Assembly (NCBI RefSeq): GCF_002954265.1
Contig: NZ_PPSL01000001.1
Location: 434,001 to 498,000 of the forward strand
Direction: 5' to 3'
Source: Flavipsychrobacter stenotrophus
Lineage (GTDB): Bacteria; Bacteroidota; Bacteroidia; Chitinophagales; Chitinophagaceae
DNA: 64,000 bases
In this document: positions 19,372 to 29,383 of the stretch, piece after piece
How the letters are laid out: each line of letters begins with the position of its first letter
Numbering within the stretch: the first letter of the stretch is position 1
Notes under the pieces: generated by a model
Told to the model about the DNA's origin: nothing
Seen by the model: the letters and a program-made list of their open reading frames with translations, nothing else
Database searches by the model: none
Position numbers and translations under genes: made by a program

Positions 19372-21578
19372 TTAAAGAATATTTTAAAGGTAGTTCCCCT
19401 ACCCAGTTCACTTTCTACTTCTATTTTCCCACCCATATATTCCACCTGGTTCTTGCATATAAATAATCCAAGCCCACGTGCATCACTGTTCCCATTAAAG
19501 GTTTTATAGAATCCAAATAGTTTGTCGCCATTCTTCTCCAGGTCTATACCAATTCCATTATCTGCAATAATAAGAACAAATTGGCCATTATCTAGGTAAG
19601 AGTCAAGAGTTATTACCGGTCGTCGGTCGGGATGGCTGTATTTTATTGCATTCGACAAGAAGTTGAGCATAATACTCTCCAGAAATGCCGGATTAAAGTT
19701 CACCGATGTATCAATGAGCAATTTGTTGTCAATGATCACTTTTTTCTGAATGATCTGTTCCTTCAGTACGTCGGTAGCCTTACTGATAAACTCTATAAGG
19801 AAAAGTGGCCGGTAAATAAGATTTACGCTGTTATTTATAGACACTACATCATTAAGATTGTGAATGGTCTCGTCAAGCGAATTGGACACGTTTTTAAGGT
19901 GCTCCATCATTTCTACTTTCTCGTCTTCATTCTCTGCATCTTCAAGAAAGGTGAGTATCGATTTGATATTACTGGTGTGCGAGCGTAGGTTGTGAGAGAT
20001 GATGTAAGAGAAATTGAGCAGTCGTTTATTTTGTTCATTGAGCAGGTTAAACGACTTGTTCAGTTCTAGCTCGCTTTTCTTGCGGGCTGTAATGTTCTCT
20101 ATCTCCATTATTATACCCAACACCTCATTCTGCATACCCGATACCGGGTGGAAGGTGATATTGTACCACTGGTCATCATTACCGCTCGATTTTATATTTC
20201 TTTCATAGATCACTTTCTTGCCCTTCCTCACATTGTCCTGCACTTCAGCTATGTCAATACTACGGGCATCGTCTACAGTGCCTGTCATGTATTCATTTTC
20301 CTTAAGTGGTGGCTGATGCTTGCTGAGAATGTATGCCTGCGCGTGATTATTGAACGATACGATCTTGAAGGAATCGGTAAGTAACACATACCCAATGTCG
20401 GTATTGTCAAACACAGTGCGCAGATTAGCCTCTGATTTTTCAAGCTGATTCTTTGCAGAAATACTCTCCGAAATATCTTTCGCAATTGCATAGATCGCAA
20501 CTACCACACCGTTGATAATGATAGGTAGGTTAGTTATGTTTATTTCTTTCCTGTTGCCTTTAGCCGTAATAAAACCGCAATCATAGCTTATCGATATCCC
20601 TTTTTGTGTTTTATTAAAGTTCTCCATTACCCTCGCTACCTCTTCCTCGGGGCAATACGGCGCAAAGCTGCTCCCCAGCATTTCGGGTACCGTAGACTCT
20701 GCCAGCAATGCCGCATTTTCATTCACACTTATGAACTTTTCATTCAGGTCAAGCGCAAAAACAGCATTGGGGTTTTGTTCGAATAGCGACTTGTAATATT
20801 GCTGGCTGATAAGGAGATCCTCGTATATACTTCTCTTCTCGGTTGTATCCTGAAATGTTCCGTACAGCCTCACTACTTTACCGTTGTGTGATTCGGTCTT
20901 TCCCTTTGTGCGTGTCCATATGATTTTTCCCGTGGCTGTCTTAGCCTGTAGCTCCAGGTCAAATCCTTTGCCCGTTGCCAGCGCTTCTCGTATAGCTTGT
21001 TTTACTGTTTCCCGGTCTGCGCCCTCTTTGTAAAAATCAAGTGCGGAATACATGCCTACAGGGTAGTCTTCTGGTAGATCTATTATTTGTTTAGTAACCG
21101 GGCTCCAGTAATTAGTGTTGTTAATGTAATCGGCTTCCCACCCACCTACGCGAGATACATTGCTGATCTCTTCATGCTGTCGCTCTGTCTTTTTTGTTGT
21201 GGTAATATCACTAATGGTAATAGATACTGCTGTAATATCTTCGTTCTTATAAATTGGCTGATAAGATACAGACCACCATTTGTCATTAACAGGGTTAAAA
21301 ACGTTTATGTTTCTTTCTATGGGTTCACCGTTTAGCGTTTTGTGGAAATGAAGATCAAACGATGCAACAAGGGTGGGGCTTATAAAACTATAGATACTAT
21401 CACCACTTTCTACCGATTTTCCCGAATCGCTTAATATGTATTTTGATGCATTTTTATTAAAAAAGATGATCCGTTTATCCTTGTCCAAAATGAAAACAAC
21501 ATCCGGTGAATTTTCAAAATAAGACCAGATCATATCATCTGCACCGCCAAACTCATTTGCCATATTATTATTGTTCAT
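19368..21578 (-). CDS. Soluble PAS-repeat sensor histidine kinase
   Basis: 736 residues with no signal peptide or membrane helix, so a cytoplasmic sensor. About four PAS/PAC units (near 18-130, 140-250, 260-380 and 385-505) precede a phosphoacceptor domain with IISHNLRSH (His 529). A complete HATPase_c domain follows: N-box NFLSNAIKYSHP, G1 DNGIGID, G2 GLGLFICK. It is first in an operon with the receiver gene (ATGA overlap). The signal is unknown; PAS domains may bind heme, flavin or small ligands, and no diagnostic residue was identified. It converges with the ATPase-less TPR-PAS-HisKA gene, so cross-phosphorylation is possible but unproven. Confidence 0.92.
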   Translation of the reverse strand: MNNNNMANEFGGADDMIWSYFENSPDVVFILDKDKRIIFFNKNASKYILSDSGKSVESGDSIYSFISPTLVASFDLHFHKTLNGEPIERNINVFNPVNDKWWSVSYQPIYKNEDITAVSITISDITTTKKTERQHEEISNVSRVGGWEADYINNTNYWSPVTKQIIDLPEDYPVGMYSALDFYKEGADRETVKQAIREALATGKGFDLELQAKTATGKIIWTRTKGKTESHNGKVVRLYGTFQDTTEKRSIYEDLLISQQYYKSLFEQNPNAVFALDLNEKFISVNENAALLAESTVPEMLGSSFAPYCPEEEVARVMENFNKTQKGISISYDCGFITAKGNRKEINITNLPIIINGVVVAIYAIAKDISESISAKNQLEKSEANLRTVFDNTDIGYVLLTDSFKIVSFNNHAQAYILSKHQPPLKENEYMTGTVDDARSIDIAEVQDNVRKGKKVIYERNIKSSGNDDQWYNITFHPVSGMQNEVLGIIMEIENITARKKSELELNKSFNLLNEQNKRLLNFSYIISHNLRSHTSNIKSILTFLEDAENEDEKVEMMEHLKNVSNSLDETIHNLNDVVSINNSVNLIYRPLFLIEFISKATDVLKEQIIQKKVIIDNKLLIDTSVNFNPAFLESIMLNFLSNAIKYSHPDRRPVITLDSYLDNGQFVLIIADNGIGIDLEKNGDKLFGFYKTFNGNSDARGLGLFICKNQVEYMGGKIEVESELGRGTTFKIFFK

Positions 21579-21762
21579 CTTTAGAGCAGCGATAAATAGT
21601 ATTATAGAGTGTGAAGTAAGCTAAGTTATGACGAAAGTAATGAACTACAATTGATTATTTATCCTCTTTTCACATTAAATCAAAGATTTAATCGGCTATA
21701 TGTTAATTACAATTGGACACAATTGGATATATAAAACATTAATGTTCAGATATTTGGAGCAA

Positions 21763-23724
21763 TTATAGGTGTCCTGCTAGGTCTATCAGCATAGATTTTG
21801 CCTGTTCATTTGCAGGGTGTTTCTTCAGCAAGTGTCTCAGGCTCTTATCTGCTTCTTCATCGCGGTGGTTGGTGTGGTACCACACTGCCATGTTTATGAG
21901 GTTCTGCTCATAGTCAGGATCGGCCTGTTGCGCCTTCAGCAAGTAGCTGTAGGCCATGCTGTTATTGTTCTGTTGCATATAGATATAGCCCAGGTTAGTA
22001 TTGGCACTTACATGGTTGGGGTTCTGGCCAACTATAAATGTAAACACTTTCAATGCCTCCGGCATATTCTTGTTGGCCAGCAGGCAAATACCCAGTTTGT
22101 TCTGGAAGTCGAGCGAAAACTGCCATATATCTGTAGCGCGCTTGTACCATGGTAGTGCCTTGTCCGGGTGGCCAGACAGGAAGTAGGCCTCGCCACTTCT
22201 ATATGCCGACCATGCATCTTTTACATCAGCAGGCAGCAGCGGAGTGGTGTAGGCTATTACTTTATCAAAATCGCCCAAAAGAAAGTAGGCACGTATGTAG
22301 TCCCTGTTTTGCTTTTGTTTGGCTTCTACATCTTGCTGGCGGCTAAGGTATACCAATGCAGAATCAAGGAGCGGTTTAGAATGTGCGTAGCGTTCATAAA
22401 ACTCCATAAATCCGCGTGCGGTAGTTATTGCGTCAGGATGGTCATTGTTAAAACACTTCATGCCCAGGAATGCCGTTATCTGTTTTTTCAGTGTATCTGA
22501 TGAGGGCCGGCGGCGAATATAGTGGTCTGTAACTGCCACGTGCGGAATGTCTATGCTACTGTTGTGTGGCATGTGGCAGGTAACACAGTCATTATTTTTG
22601 GTTGATCTTATCTTTTCTGTTTCGCTGCATAGCTTCTGACCCGTTTTGCTGCCGTGGCAACTCTGGCAGGCAGTAATATACTGCTTGCGTGGAGTAAACT
22701 TCACACTTACATGCGGATTATGACAGTTGATGCAACTCATCTTGCCCGACTCTACAAAGCAGCGACTCTTCTTCATGCGCTCTACGTGCGATGCCATGAT
22801 CATTTTATCCTGCGCACCTTCGTATTCGGGCATAAATACATTCATTACTTCCGAGAGTTTCATGCCCGGATGGAAGTCGAAAAAGGTCTTGCCATCGTTC
22901 AGTACAGATATGCCCTGTAGGTGGCAGCGCTGACATACATTATTTTGTAGCTCGGTGCTTAACCTCCGTGGATTGACAATAGAATAGTCTGGTCCCTTAG
23001 AAGTGTCTACCGGCTTGTTATTTTGTCTTTCGAAAACATGTATGCTTCCCGGCCCGTGGCAGCGCTCACAGTCTATACCGGTCTTCACTACATTGAACTT
23101 ATTCTCACTGTTAGGTACGAAGTCCGGATAGCCGTTATGGCAGCTCATACACTCTATTTGTATTAGTCTGTTAAACCTGCTGCTGCCGCCTTTCTCAAAT
23201 CCGGGTGCCAGATCCCATCTGTGTTTCTGCGTGTAGAAAGTTATGGGTGCCTGGTATAAATAGCCGTTCACGTCAAAGATGTGTGAGTTGGTATGCTGCC
23301 CCGATCCTACTACATAATCCACACGCTGTATACGTTTGTGCACTGTGTCTTTCCCTTCCAGCCTGAACTCCATAATAAAGAAAGAGTCCTTGTTCCAGTA
23401 AGGCTTGTAGTAAAAATCAAGGGCAGTATCGTAGACAAGTGCATGAGCAGGGGAGAAATCAGCAGCAGATTTTTCTTTGGTAGCCATCCCGAAAGATTGG
23501 CCCATACCTGTTTGGACAAAGGTATTGTACACTTCCTCATGACATCCCTTACAGGTTTGCATGCCCACATAGTTAGCGGAAGTATCGTACACATTACGCC
23601 ATGGCGATGTTGGGTGTTCTTCCTCCGTAGACTCTGTTTTTGGTGAGCTGCAAAAGAAGGTAGGCAGTGTTACTAGTAACAAAGCAAGGGCTATCAATAT
23701 ACTGCGTAAAGCACGGGCTGACAT
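21763..23724 (-). CDS. Seven-heme c-type cytochrome with C-terminal TPRs
   Basis: 653 residues. The signal peptide ends in a lipobox-like TFFC. Seven CXXCH heme sites follow in order: CKGCH, CMSCH, CERCH, CQRCH, CINCH, CQSCH, CVTCH, spread over about residues 58-385. The layout recalls the cytochrome c554/octaheme-reductase-like superfamily of periplasmic electron carriers. Residues about 470-650 are TPR-like helices ending in DLAGHL. Predicted to be membrane-anchored in the periplasm or at the surface and to move electrons; the donor and acceptor are unknown because no quinol oxidase or ccm gene lies nearby. A TAAATTTG box on the minus strand (23732-23739) just upstream could be its -7 element. 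The next gene is divergent. Confidence 0.88.
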   Translation of the reverse strand: MSARALRSILIALALLLVTLPTFFCSSPKTESTEEEHPTSPWRNVYDTSANYVGMQTCKGCHEEVYNTFVQTGMGQSFGMATKEKSAADFSPAHALVYDTALDFYYKPYWNKDSFFIMEFRLEGKDTVHKRIQRVDYVVGSGQHTNSHIFDVNGYLYQAPITFYTQKHRWDLAPGFEKGGSSRFNRLIQIECMSCHNGYPDFVPNSENKFNVVKTGIDCERCHGPGSIHVFERQNNKPVDTSKGPDYSIVNPRRLSTELQNNVCQRCHLQGISVLNDGKTFFDFHPGMKLSEVMNVFMPEYEGAQDKMIMASHVERMKKSRCFVESGKMSCINCHNPHVSVKFTPRKQYITACQSCHGSKTGQKLCSETEKIRSTKNNDCVTCHMPHNSSIDIPHVAVTDHYIRRRPSSDTLKKQITAFLGMKCFNNDHPDAITTARGFMEFYERYAHSKPLLDSALVYLSRQQDVEAKQKQNRDYIRAYFLLGDFDKVIAYTTPLLPADVKDAWSAYRSGEAYFLSGHPDKALPWYKRATDIWQFSLDFQNKLGICLLANKNMPEALKVFTFIVGQNPNHVSANTNLGYIYMQQNNNSMAYSYLLKAQQADPDYEQNLINMAVWYHTNHRDEEADKSLRHLLKKHPANEQAKSMLIDLAGHL

Positions 23725-23795
23725 GAATTGTCAAATTTAGGGATAATGTAGTTGTCTGGCTCATTGATTTGATAAATGTAATTATATTGCAAGCA

Positions 23796-24269
23796 ATGAA
23801 AGGGAACAAGGGGTTGGATATTTGGAATGTAACGCGATATGCAATTATTAAAACTATCCTTGTTGCTACCTTCTGCTTGCAATTTCAACTGCAGGCGATC
23901 GGGCAAAACAAGCAATTACATCCGGATATTGTTTCTGTTATTTACCCTGATATTACGTCCCCAACTGCTACCAGCGTAGCCAACATCGTTATAGAGAAAG
24001 TTGAATTTGATCCACTCACTCATCTTTTCATTATAACCGGAAAGATCGGCGGGCTCGATGATAACCGCGATGACAGCGTATACATGAATATCGACCTGAT
24101 GCGTGCAGGTAAGATATTTAAGAACTATTACCGATCTCAGAAAAATGGTTCGTTTGAACTTTCGTTACTTTCTACCGACAGATGTAAGTTATATGGGTTA
24201 GACGATCAGTATGCGTTTATTTGTATAAAACCGCCGGTTATTAAGCGTAAGAAAGATAGACACGGTTGA
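23796..24269 (+). CDS. Secreted hypothetical protein
   Basis: 157 residues. ATG 23796 is chosen over the upstream TTG because it puts a basic N-terminus before a hydrophobic stretch (IIKTILVATFCLQFQL) that ends at an A-x-G-Q cleavage site. The mature part is short and mixed alpha/beta, with a GLDDNRDDSVYMNIDL segment and a basic C-terminus (KRKKDRHG). The family is not recognised. It is divergent from the multiheme cytochrome with about 70 nt between starts, so the two may share a control region. Confidence 0.6.
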   Translation: MKGNKGLDIWNVTRYAIIKTILVATFCLQFQLQAIGQNKQLHPDIVSVIYPDITSPTATSVANIVIEKVEFDPLTHLFIITGKIGGLDDNRDDSVYMNIDLMRAGKIFKNYYRSQKNGSFELSLLSTDRCKLYGLDDQYAFICIKPPVIKRKKDRHG

Positions 24270-24379
24270 GGGACTGACTTCGGTTTATTGCGAATTCTCA
24301 ACAGCCTTCATCCATTTTATAATACCGATATCTATAGGCATAATTTTTATTCAGGTGTTTAATTCTTAATTAGAGAGGT

Positions 24380-25159
24380 ATGGACGTCTTAATGGTAATT
24401 GCAATTGTTTTTATAATGAGTACTGCAGGCTTTTTCTACTTTGCCGGCAGTAAGAATAGTAACAACCATATCATACCCGGTAACGTTGGGCAACTGCTAA
24501 CAGATAATGTAGTGTTCTATAACAAACTTAACGATAATGATAAACAATTATTTGAAGCACGTGTCAGGCACTTTTTAGATACAGTCGCGGTAAGAGGGGT
24601 AGAGGTAAATGTGGAAGAACTTGATCGCGTATTAGTTGCAGCAGGAGCCATAATACCCATTTTCAATTTTCCGGACTGGAAATACAACAATATATCTGAA
24701 GTTCTACTCTACAAAGGCACTTTTAGCAGAGATTTCGATACCGATGGTGCCTCCCGCAATGTTTTAGGCATGGTTGGCGATGGTCCTATGCACCGCGAAA
24801 TGATCCTCTCGCTACCGTCTGTGCGCTCTTCATTCCAAAATGCCCGTGATGGCCAGAATACGGTCATACATGAGTTCGTTCACCTGCTCGATAAAGCCGA
24901 TGGTGCCACTGATGGCATATCTGAGTACTTATTGGTACAGCCTCAAATAATACCCTGGGTGAAAAGAATGCATGAAACAATTAACAGGATGCGCGTCTCT
25001 GGCAAATCTGATATTGATTTGTATGGTGCAACTGGTGATTCCGAGTTTTTTGCGGTGGTCGCAGAATATTTCTTCGAAAAACCAGATCAACTCAAACAAA
25101 AACACCCTGATCTATATGAACTGCTCGAAGAAATGTTTGTACCTGATCCTGTCAAATAA
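24380..25159 (+). CDS. MtfA-like zinc peptidase (M90 family)
   Basis: 259 residues with an N-terminal membrane anchor (residues 1-22). The zinc motif H164-E-F-V-H168 sits in TVIHEFVHLLDKADG, which is the MtfA/M90 form, and a second conserved acidic region (SEFFAVVAEYFFE) supplies the probable third ligand. MtfA of E. coli is a cytosolic peptidase that binds the repressor Mlc; the membrane anchor here means the role may differ, and no Mlc homologue is near. Transcribed alone; the gap promoter lies downstream. Confidence 0.85.
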   Translation: MDVLMVIAIVFIMSTAGFFYFAGSKNSNNHIIPGNVGQLLTDNVVFYNKLNDNDKQLFEARVRHFLDTVAVRGVEVNVEELDRVLVAAGAIIPIFNFPDWKYNNISEVLLYKGTFSRDFDTDGASRNVLGMVGDGPMHREMILSLPSVRSSFQNARDGQNTVIHEFVHLLDKADGATDGISEYLLVQPQIIPWVKRMHETINRMRVSGKSDIDLYGATGDSEFFAVVAEYFFEKPDQLKQKHPDLYELLEEMFVPDPVK

Positions 25160-25286
25160 TTAAAATACTTTTTGTAAACGGTTGTTACCCGGAAGACTGA
25201 CAACTACGGACCAAACCTTTTTTCCTCATGTAGGTAATTAAAGAATAGCCAAAATTTGCTTTAAGACGTGGCTCAAATCCAAGTTC

Positions 25287-25318
25287 TTTGGATTTAATAT
25301 ATACACTATGTACCTTTG
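25287..25318 (+). promoter_or_regulatory. gap promoter (Bacteroidota type)
   Basis: -33 box TTTG (25287-25290), 20-nt spacer, perfect -7 box TACCTTTG (25311-25318). The expected start of transcription is near 25325, leaving a leader of about 34 nt before the gap ATG. Confidence 0.75.
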
Positions 25319-25355
25319 CACCACTTTTAAAAACGTTCTTCAACAAATATTATAA

Positions 25356-26369
<1,014 letters not shown>

Positions 26370-26397
26370 TTTTGGTATAATCAACTATAACATTCAT

Positions 26398-26423
26398 AAA
26401 ACCCGCATTATTGTGCGGGTTTT
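26398..26423 (+). terminator. gap terminator
   Basis: Perfect 10-bp stem AAAACCCGCA/TGCGGGTTTT (26398-26407 with 26414-26423), 6-nt loop, T-rich tail. It separates gap from the PIN module and pgk. Confidence 0.85.
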
Positions 26424-26436
26424 ATTATTATCCTAA

Positions 26437-26471
26437 TTTGCAATTCATTATGCTGGTTTTTTTTATCTTTA
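26437..26471 (+). promoter_or_regulatory. Candidate promoter of the PIN module
   Basis: TTTG (26437-26440), 23-nt spacer, TATCTTTA (26464-26471), one mismatch to TAnnTTTG. It lies 16 nt before the antitoxin start. Confidence 0.45.
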
Positions 26472-26487
26472 CAAAAAGGAAAATGTT

Positions 26488-26712
26488 ATGGTGGGTCTGA
26501 CTGTGAAAGACAATAAAGACGAGGTAATTTTTACTCTAGACAAGAAAAAGATTACTAACGACGTAATAATGGAAATGGTTAAGATAGCCAGATTGGATGC
26601 ACTGGTCGAAAAGGCCGACTTCGATAGGTCAATTCTTAATTTGGGCGAAGAACTTAAGCAAATTTGGTGGGAAGAAAATAAAGATGACTTCCTTAAAGAT
26701 GTTGTGAAATGA
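26488..26712 (+). CDS. Putative antitoxin of a PIN toxin-antitoxin pair
   Basis: 74 residues, charged and helical. The N-terminal MVGLTVKDNKDEVIFTLDKKK suggests a beta-hairpin start, and the C-terminal [19 protein letters not shown] is an amphipathic helix suited to wrap the toxin. It has no recognised DNA-binding fold. The identification rests on position: its stop overlaps the start of the PIN gene (ATGA), the usual arrangement of type II antitoxin and toxin. Family not recognised. Confidence 0.68.
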   Translation: MVGLTVKDNKDEVIFTLDKKKITNDVIMEMVKIARLDALVEKADFDRSILNLGEELKQIWWEENKDDFLKDVVK

Positions 26713-27110
26713 TAGTAGTCGACTCCAACATTATATTCTCTGCCTTGCTAAATGCCGAATCAGTTTTTTTGTCTGCGATTTCAGATAGCAAATACAAATT
26801 CGTTTCCCCTTATTTTCTCTTTGTAGAAATATTTAAACATAAGGAGAAGATATTGAAATACACGAAAATATCGGAGTCTGAGCTACTTGTTACTTTAGAT
26901 AGTCTGCTCTCTAATATTCAATTTGTCCCCGTAAATATCATTACATTGCCATCTCGTCAACGTGCTTATGATCTTTGTAAAGATATTGATGCAAATGATG
27001 CTCCTTTTGTTGCCCTAGCTCTGGAGTTTGACGGTTTATTATGGACAGGAGATAGAAAGCTTGTAAAAGGATTAAGAGAGAAAGGGTTTAATGATTTTTT
27101 CCAACCATAA
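26709..27110 (+). CDS. PIN-domain ribonuclease toxin
   Basis: 133 residues, a complete PIN domain. The acidic metal-binding residues are present: D5 in MIVVDSN, E40 in FLFVEIF, D94/D97 in DIDANDAP and D115 in WTGDRKL. PIN toxins of the VapC type cut specific RNAs, often tRNA. It overlaps the upstream small gene by 4 nt and ends 31 nt before the pgk start, so it may be co-transcribed with pgk. Placement between gap and pgk suggests insertion into a housekeeping glycolytic locus. Confidence 0.82.
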   Translation: MIVVDSNIIFSALLNAESVFLSAISDSKYKFVSPYFLFVEIFKHKEKILKYTKISESELLVTLDSLLSNIQFVPVNIITLPSRQRAYDLCKDIDANDAPFVALALEFDGLLWTGDRKLVKGLREKGFNDFFQP

Positions 27111-27141
27111 ATACGAAACAAAAACTAACAAACATATATCA

Positions 27142-28356
27142 ATGTCAAACTTTTCCACACACAATTTCGCAAACCAGAAAGCGCTGATACGCGTAGATTT
27201 TAATGTACCTATTAAGAAGGGTGTTATCGGAGATGATACCCGTATGACATCTGCACTACCTACTATCAAGAAGGTATTGGCAGATGGTGGTGCTGTAGTA
27301 TTGATGAGTCATTGGGGCCGCCCTATAAAGGATATGGAAAAGAAGCCTGAACTAACCAAGGCCGATTTTACCCTGAGACCAGTTGCGGAGCATCTCTCTA
27401 AGTTGTTAGGTATAGACGTTAAGTTTGCCGATGATTGCATCAGCGACGAAGCTGCAGATATGGCTAAGAACCTGAAGCCCGGCCAGGTATTGCTTTTAGA
27501 AAACCTCCGCTACTACAAACAGGAAGAAAAGGGCGACAAAGATTTTGCAGAAAAATTATCTAAGTATGGCGATGTTTATGTGAACGATGCCTTCGGTACC
27601 GCTCACCGTGCACATGCTTCTACAGCTATCATAGCGCAGTTCTTCCCTGGTGACAAGAAGATGTTCGGCCTGTTGATGGAAGGCGAGGTAGCAGCCGCTG
27701 AAAAAGTAATGCATGCTAATGAAAAGCCATTCGTAGCTATCGTAGGTGGTGCTAAGGTGTCTGATAAGATCATGATCATCGAGAATCTCCTGGAGAGAGC
27801 TACAGATATCATTATTGGTGGTGGTATGGCTTACACATTCTTCAAGGCAGAAGGTGGCCACATCGGCAATTCACTTTGCGAAGACGACCGTATGGATATG
27901 GCTTTAGATTTATTGAAGAAAGCAGAAGCTAAGGGCGTTTGCATACACCTTCCTGCTGACAGCATCATAGCCGACAGGTTCGCTGCCGATGCCAATACAT
28001 CATCTGCATTAAGTAATGAAATCCCTGCCGGTTGGATGGGCCTCGACATCAGCGTTATGGCTTGCGAGCATTTCAAAAAAGTGATTGGTAATGCTAAGAC
28101 CATTCTCTGGAATGGCCCTATGGGTGTATTTGAAATGGAGAAATTCCAGCACGGAACCAAGGCTATTGCTGAGGCAGTTGTCGCTGCTACTGCTAAGGGT
28201 GCCTTCTCATTAGTAGGTGGTGGCGACAGCGTTGCTGCGGTAAATAAGTTTGGCTTCGCTGATAAGGTAAGCTATGTATCTACAGGTGGTGGTGCTATGC
28301 TGGAGTACTTTGAAGGAAAGGAACTTCCGGGAATCGCAGCTATCAAGAATGCTTAA
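27142..28356 (+). CDS. pgk: Phosphoglycerate kinase
   Basis: 404 residues. It transfers the acyl phosphate of 1,3-bisphosphoglycerate to ADP in glycolysis. ATG 27142 (MSNFSTHNF) is preferred over an in-frame upstream ATG at 27091 that overlaps the PIN gene. Signatures: [11 protein letters not shown], the substrate-binding SHWGRP, the VGGAKVSDK loop, and the nucleotide-binding WNGPMGVFE and GGGDSVAA. A long hairpin follows the stop codon. Its normal partner gap is separated from it by the PIN pair. Confidence 0.98.
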   Translation: MSNFSTHNFANQKALIRVDFNVPIKKGVIGDDTRMTSALPTIKKVLADGGAVVLMSHWGRPIKDMEKKPELTKADFTLRPVAEHLSKLLGIDVKFADDCISDEAADMAKNLKPGQVLLLENLRYYKQEEKGDKDFAEKLSKYGDVYVNDAFGTAHRAHASTAIIAQFFPGDKKMFGLLMEGEVAAAEKVMHANEKPFVAIVGGAKVSDKIMIIENLLERATDIIIGGGMAYTFFKAEGGHIGNSLCEDDRMDMALDLLKKAEAKGVCIHLPADSIIADRFAADANTSSALSNEIPAGWMGLDISVMACEHFKKVIGNAKTILWNGPMGVFEMEKFQHGTKAIAEAVVAATAKGAFSLVGGGDSVAAVNKFGFADKVSYVSTGGGAMLEYFEGKELPGIAAIKNA

Positions 28357-28373
28357 ATTTAATTTTTAATACT

Positions 28374-28408
28374 CAAATGCGCTGTGAACATAGTTCACGG
28401 CGCATTTG
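28374..28408. terminator. Long hairpin after pgk and before the first ferredoxin
   Basis: Stem 28374-28389 with 28393-28408, 16 pairs including one G-U, 3-nt loop. It probably terminates pgk, but it ends only 12 nt before the next ATG and so may also act on translation of that gene. The T-tract after it is weak. Confidence 0.65.
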
Positions 28409-28420
28409 TATCTTTATATC

Positions 28421-28699
28421 ATGGCCATCACCATTACAGATCTGTGCATCAATTGTGACCTGTGCCGTCCCGAATGTCCTAACCAGGCCATATACGAGGG
28501 TGGGGCAGAGTGGTCTATGGCAGAGGGTACTGGCGTGATAGGTACATACACGCTTATGGATGGTGTGGTAACCAATGCAGTCGGCTTTCATTCTGCCCGG
28601 GCCGAAAGCGTATATTATATCGTTCCCGATAAGTGCACCGAATGTCAGGGCTTTCATGATGAACCTCAGTGCGCCGCCGTTTGCCCTGTAGATTGTTGA
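28421..28699 (+). CDS. Dicluster 4Fe-4S ferredoxin, C-terminus cut by TGA
   Basis: 92 residues from ATG 28421. Both 4Fe-4S motifs are complete: C-x2-C-x2-C-x3-C-P near the N-terminus (CINCDLCRPECP) and C-x2-C-x8-C-x3-C later (CTECQGF...CAAVCP). The stop TGA at 28697-28699 falls exactly where the paralogue at 28916 has the second Cys of [10 protein letters not shown], and the same frame then continues for 23 codons (VPDEMYMETVGDLLAKKDRL) to a TAA at 28769. So the gene carries a recent nonsense change, or TGA is recoded. All eight cluster cysteines remain, so the short form could still carry electrons. Paralogue and likely duplicate of the next gene. Confidence 0.85.
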   Translation: MAITITDLCINCDLCRPECPNQAIYEGGAEWSMAEGTGVIGTYTLMDGVVTNAVGFHSARAESVYYIVPDKCTECQGFHDEPQCAAVCPVDC

Positions 28700-28833
28700 G
28701 TCCCCGATGAAATGTATATGGAGACTGTTGGAGATCTGCTGGCGAAGAAAGACAGGTTGCATATTATATAACTATAACAATTGGGGAGAAGGAATGTGTA
28801 ATAATATTCTATGTTCTTTTATGGCGAAATTGT

Positions 28834-28864
28834 ATTGTCATTTCAGGGTCTATTTGTAACTTTA
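28834..28864 (+). promoter_or_regulatory. Candidate promoter of the second ferredoxin
   Basis: ATTG (28834-28837), 19-nt spacer, TAACTTTA (28857-28864), one mismatch from the -7 consensus, 51 nt before the start codon. Confidence 0.45.
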
Positions 28865-28915
28865 CTTGTATTATTAACAACAGATACACTATTCTAACTT
28901 AAAACAACTATAACA

Positions 28916-29266
28916 ATGGCTATTAAAATAACTGATGAGTGCATTAATTGTGGAGCCTGCGAACCTGAATGTCCTAATAATGCAATATACGAGGGTGGAG
29001 TAGAATGGGCTATAGCCGACGGTACTGAAGTAAAAGGTACTTATACTCTTATGGATGGTACGGTAACTGATGCTCACGCTGCTCATGCACCGGTGGCTGT
29101 CGACACTTACTATATCACACCCAACAAGTGTACCGAGTGTCAGGGCTTTCACGACGAGCCGCAGTGTGCCGCCGTTTGCCCGGTAGATTGCTGCGTACCA
29201 GACGAAATGTACCGCGAAACAGTAGACGAACTACTGGCCAAAAAAGATAAAATGCACCTTAACTAA
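28916..29266 (+). CDS. Dicluster 4Fe-4S ferredoxin
   Basis: 116 residues, acidic electron carrier in the cytoplasm. Cluster 1: [12 protein letters not shown]. Cluster 2: [19 protein letters not shown] 45-residue insert between the clusters ([20 protein letters not shown]) is shared with the copy upstream and is the form of YfhL-like ferredoxins common in Bacteroidota. The C-terminus [21 protein letters not shown] is intact, unlike in the upstream copy. The redox partner is not identifiable here. It has its own likely promoter and a terminator. Confidence 0.93.
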   Translation: MAIKITDECINCGACEPECPNNAIYEGGVEWAIADGTEVKGTYTLMDGTVTDAHAAHAPVAVDTYYITPNKCTECQGFHDEPQCAAVCPVDCCVPDEMYRETVDELLAKKDKMHLN

Positions 29267-29288
29267 GGTCTGTATTTATAAATTATTT

Positions 29289-29331
29289 AAGGGAAGAACA
29301 TTGATCGGATAGATTTGTTCTTCCCTTTTTT
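29289..29331 (+). terminator. Ferredoxin terminator
   Basis: Perfect 12-bp stem AAGGGAAGAACA/TGTTCTTCCCTT (29289-29300 with 29316-29327), 15-nt loop, then T-tract. Confidence 0.85.
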
Positions 29332-29383
29332 ATGCCTGAGGCAACTTTCATTTCGGTAACTGCCGCTATTGACTCGATCACAG

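Noticed and set aside
28697-28771. A selenocysteine codon with SECIS in the first ferredoxin
   Set aside because: A weak GTCCCC/GGAGAC pairing follows the TGA but does not form a convincing SECIS, and TGA is a normal stop elsewhere in the window. Kept only as a check in the finding.
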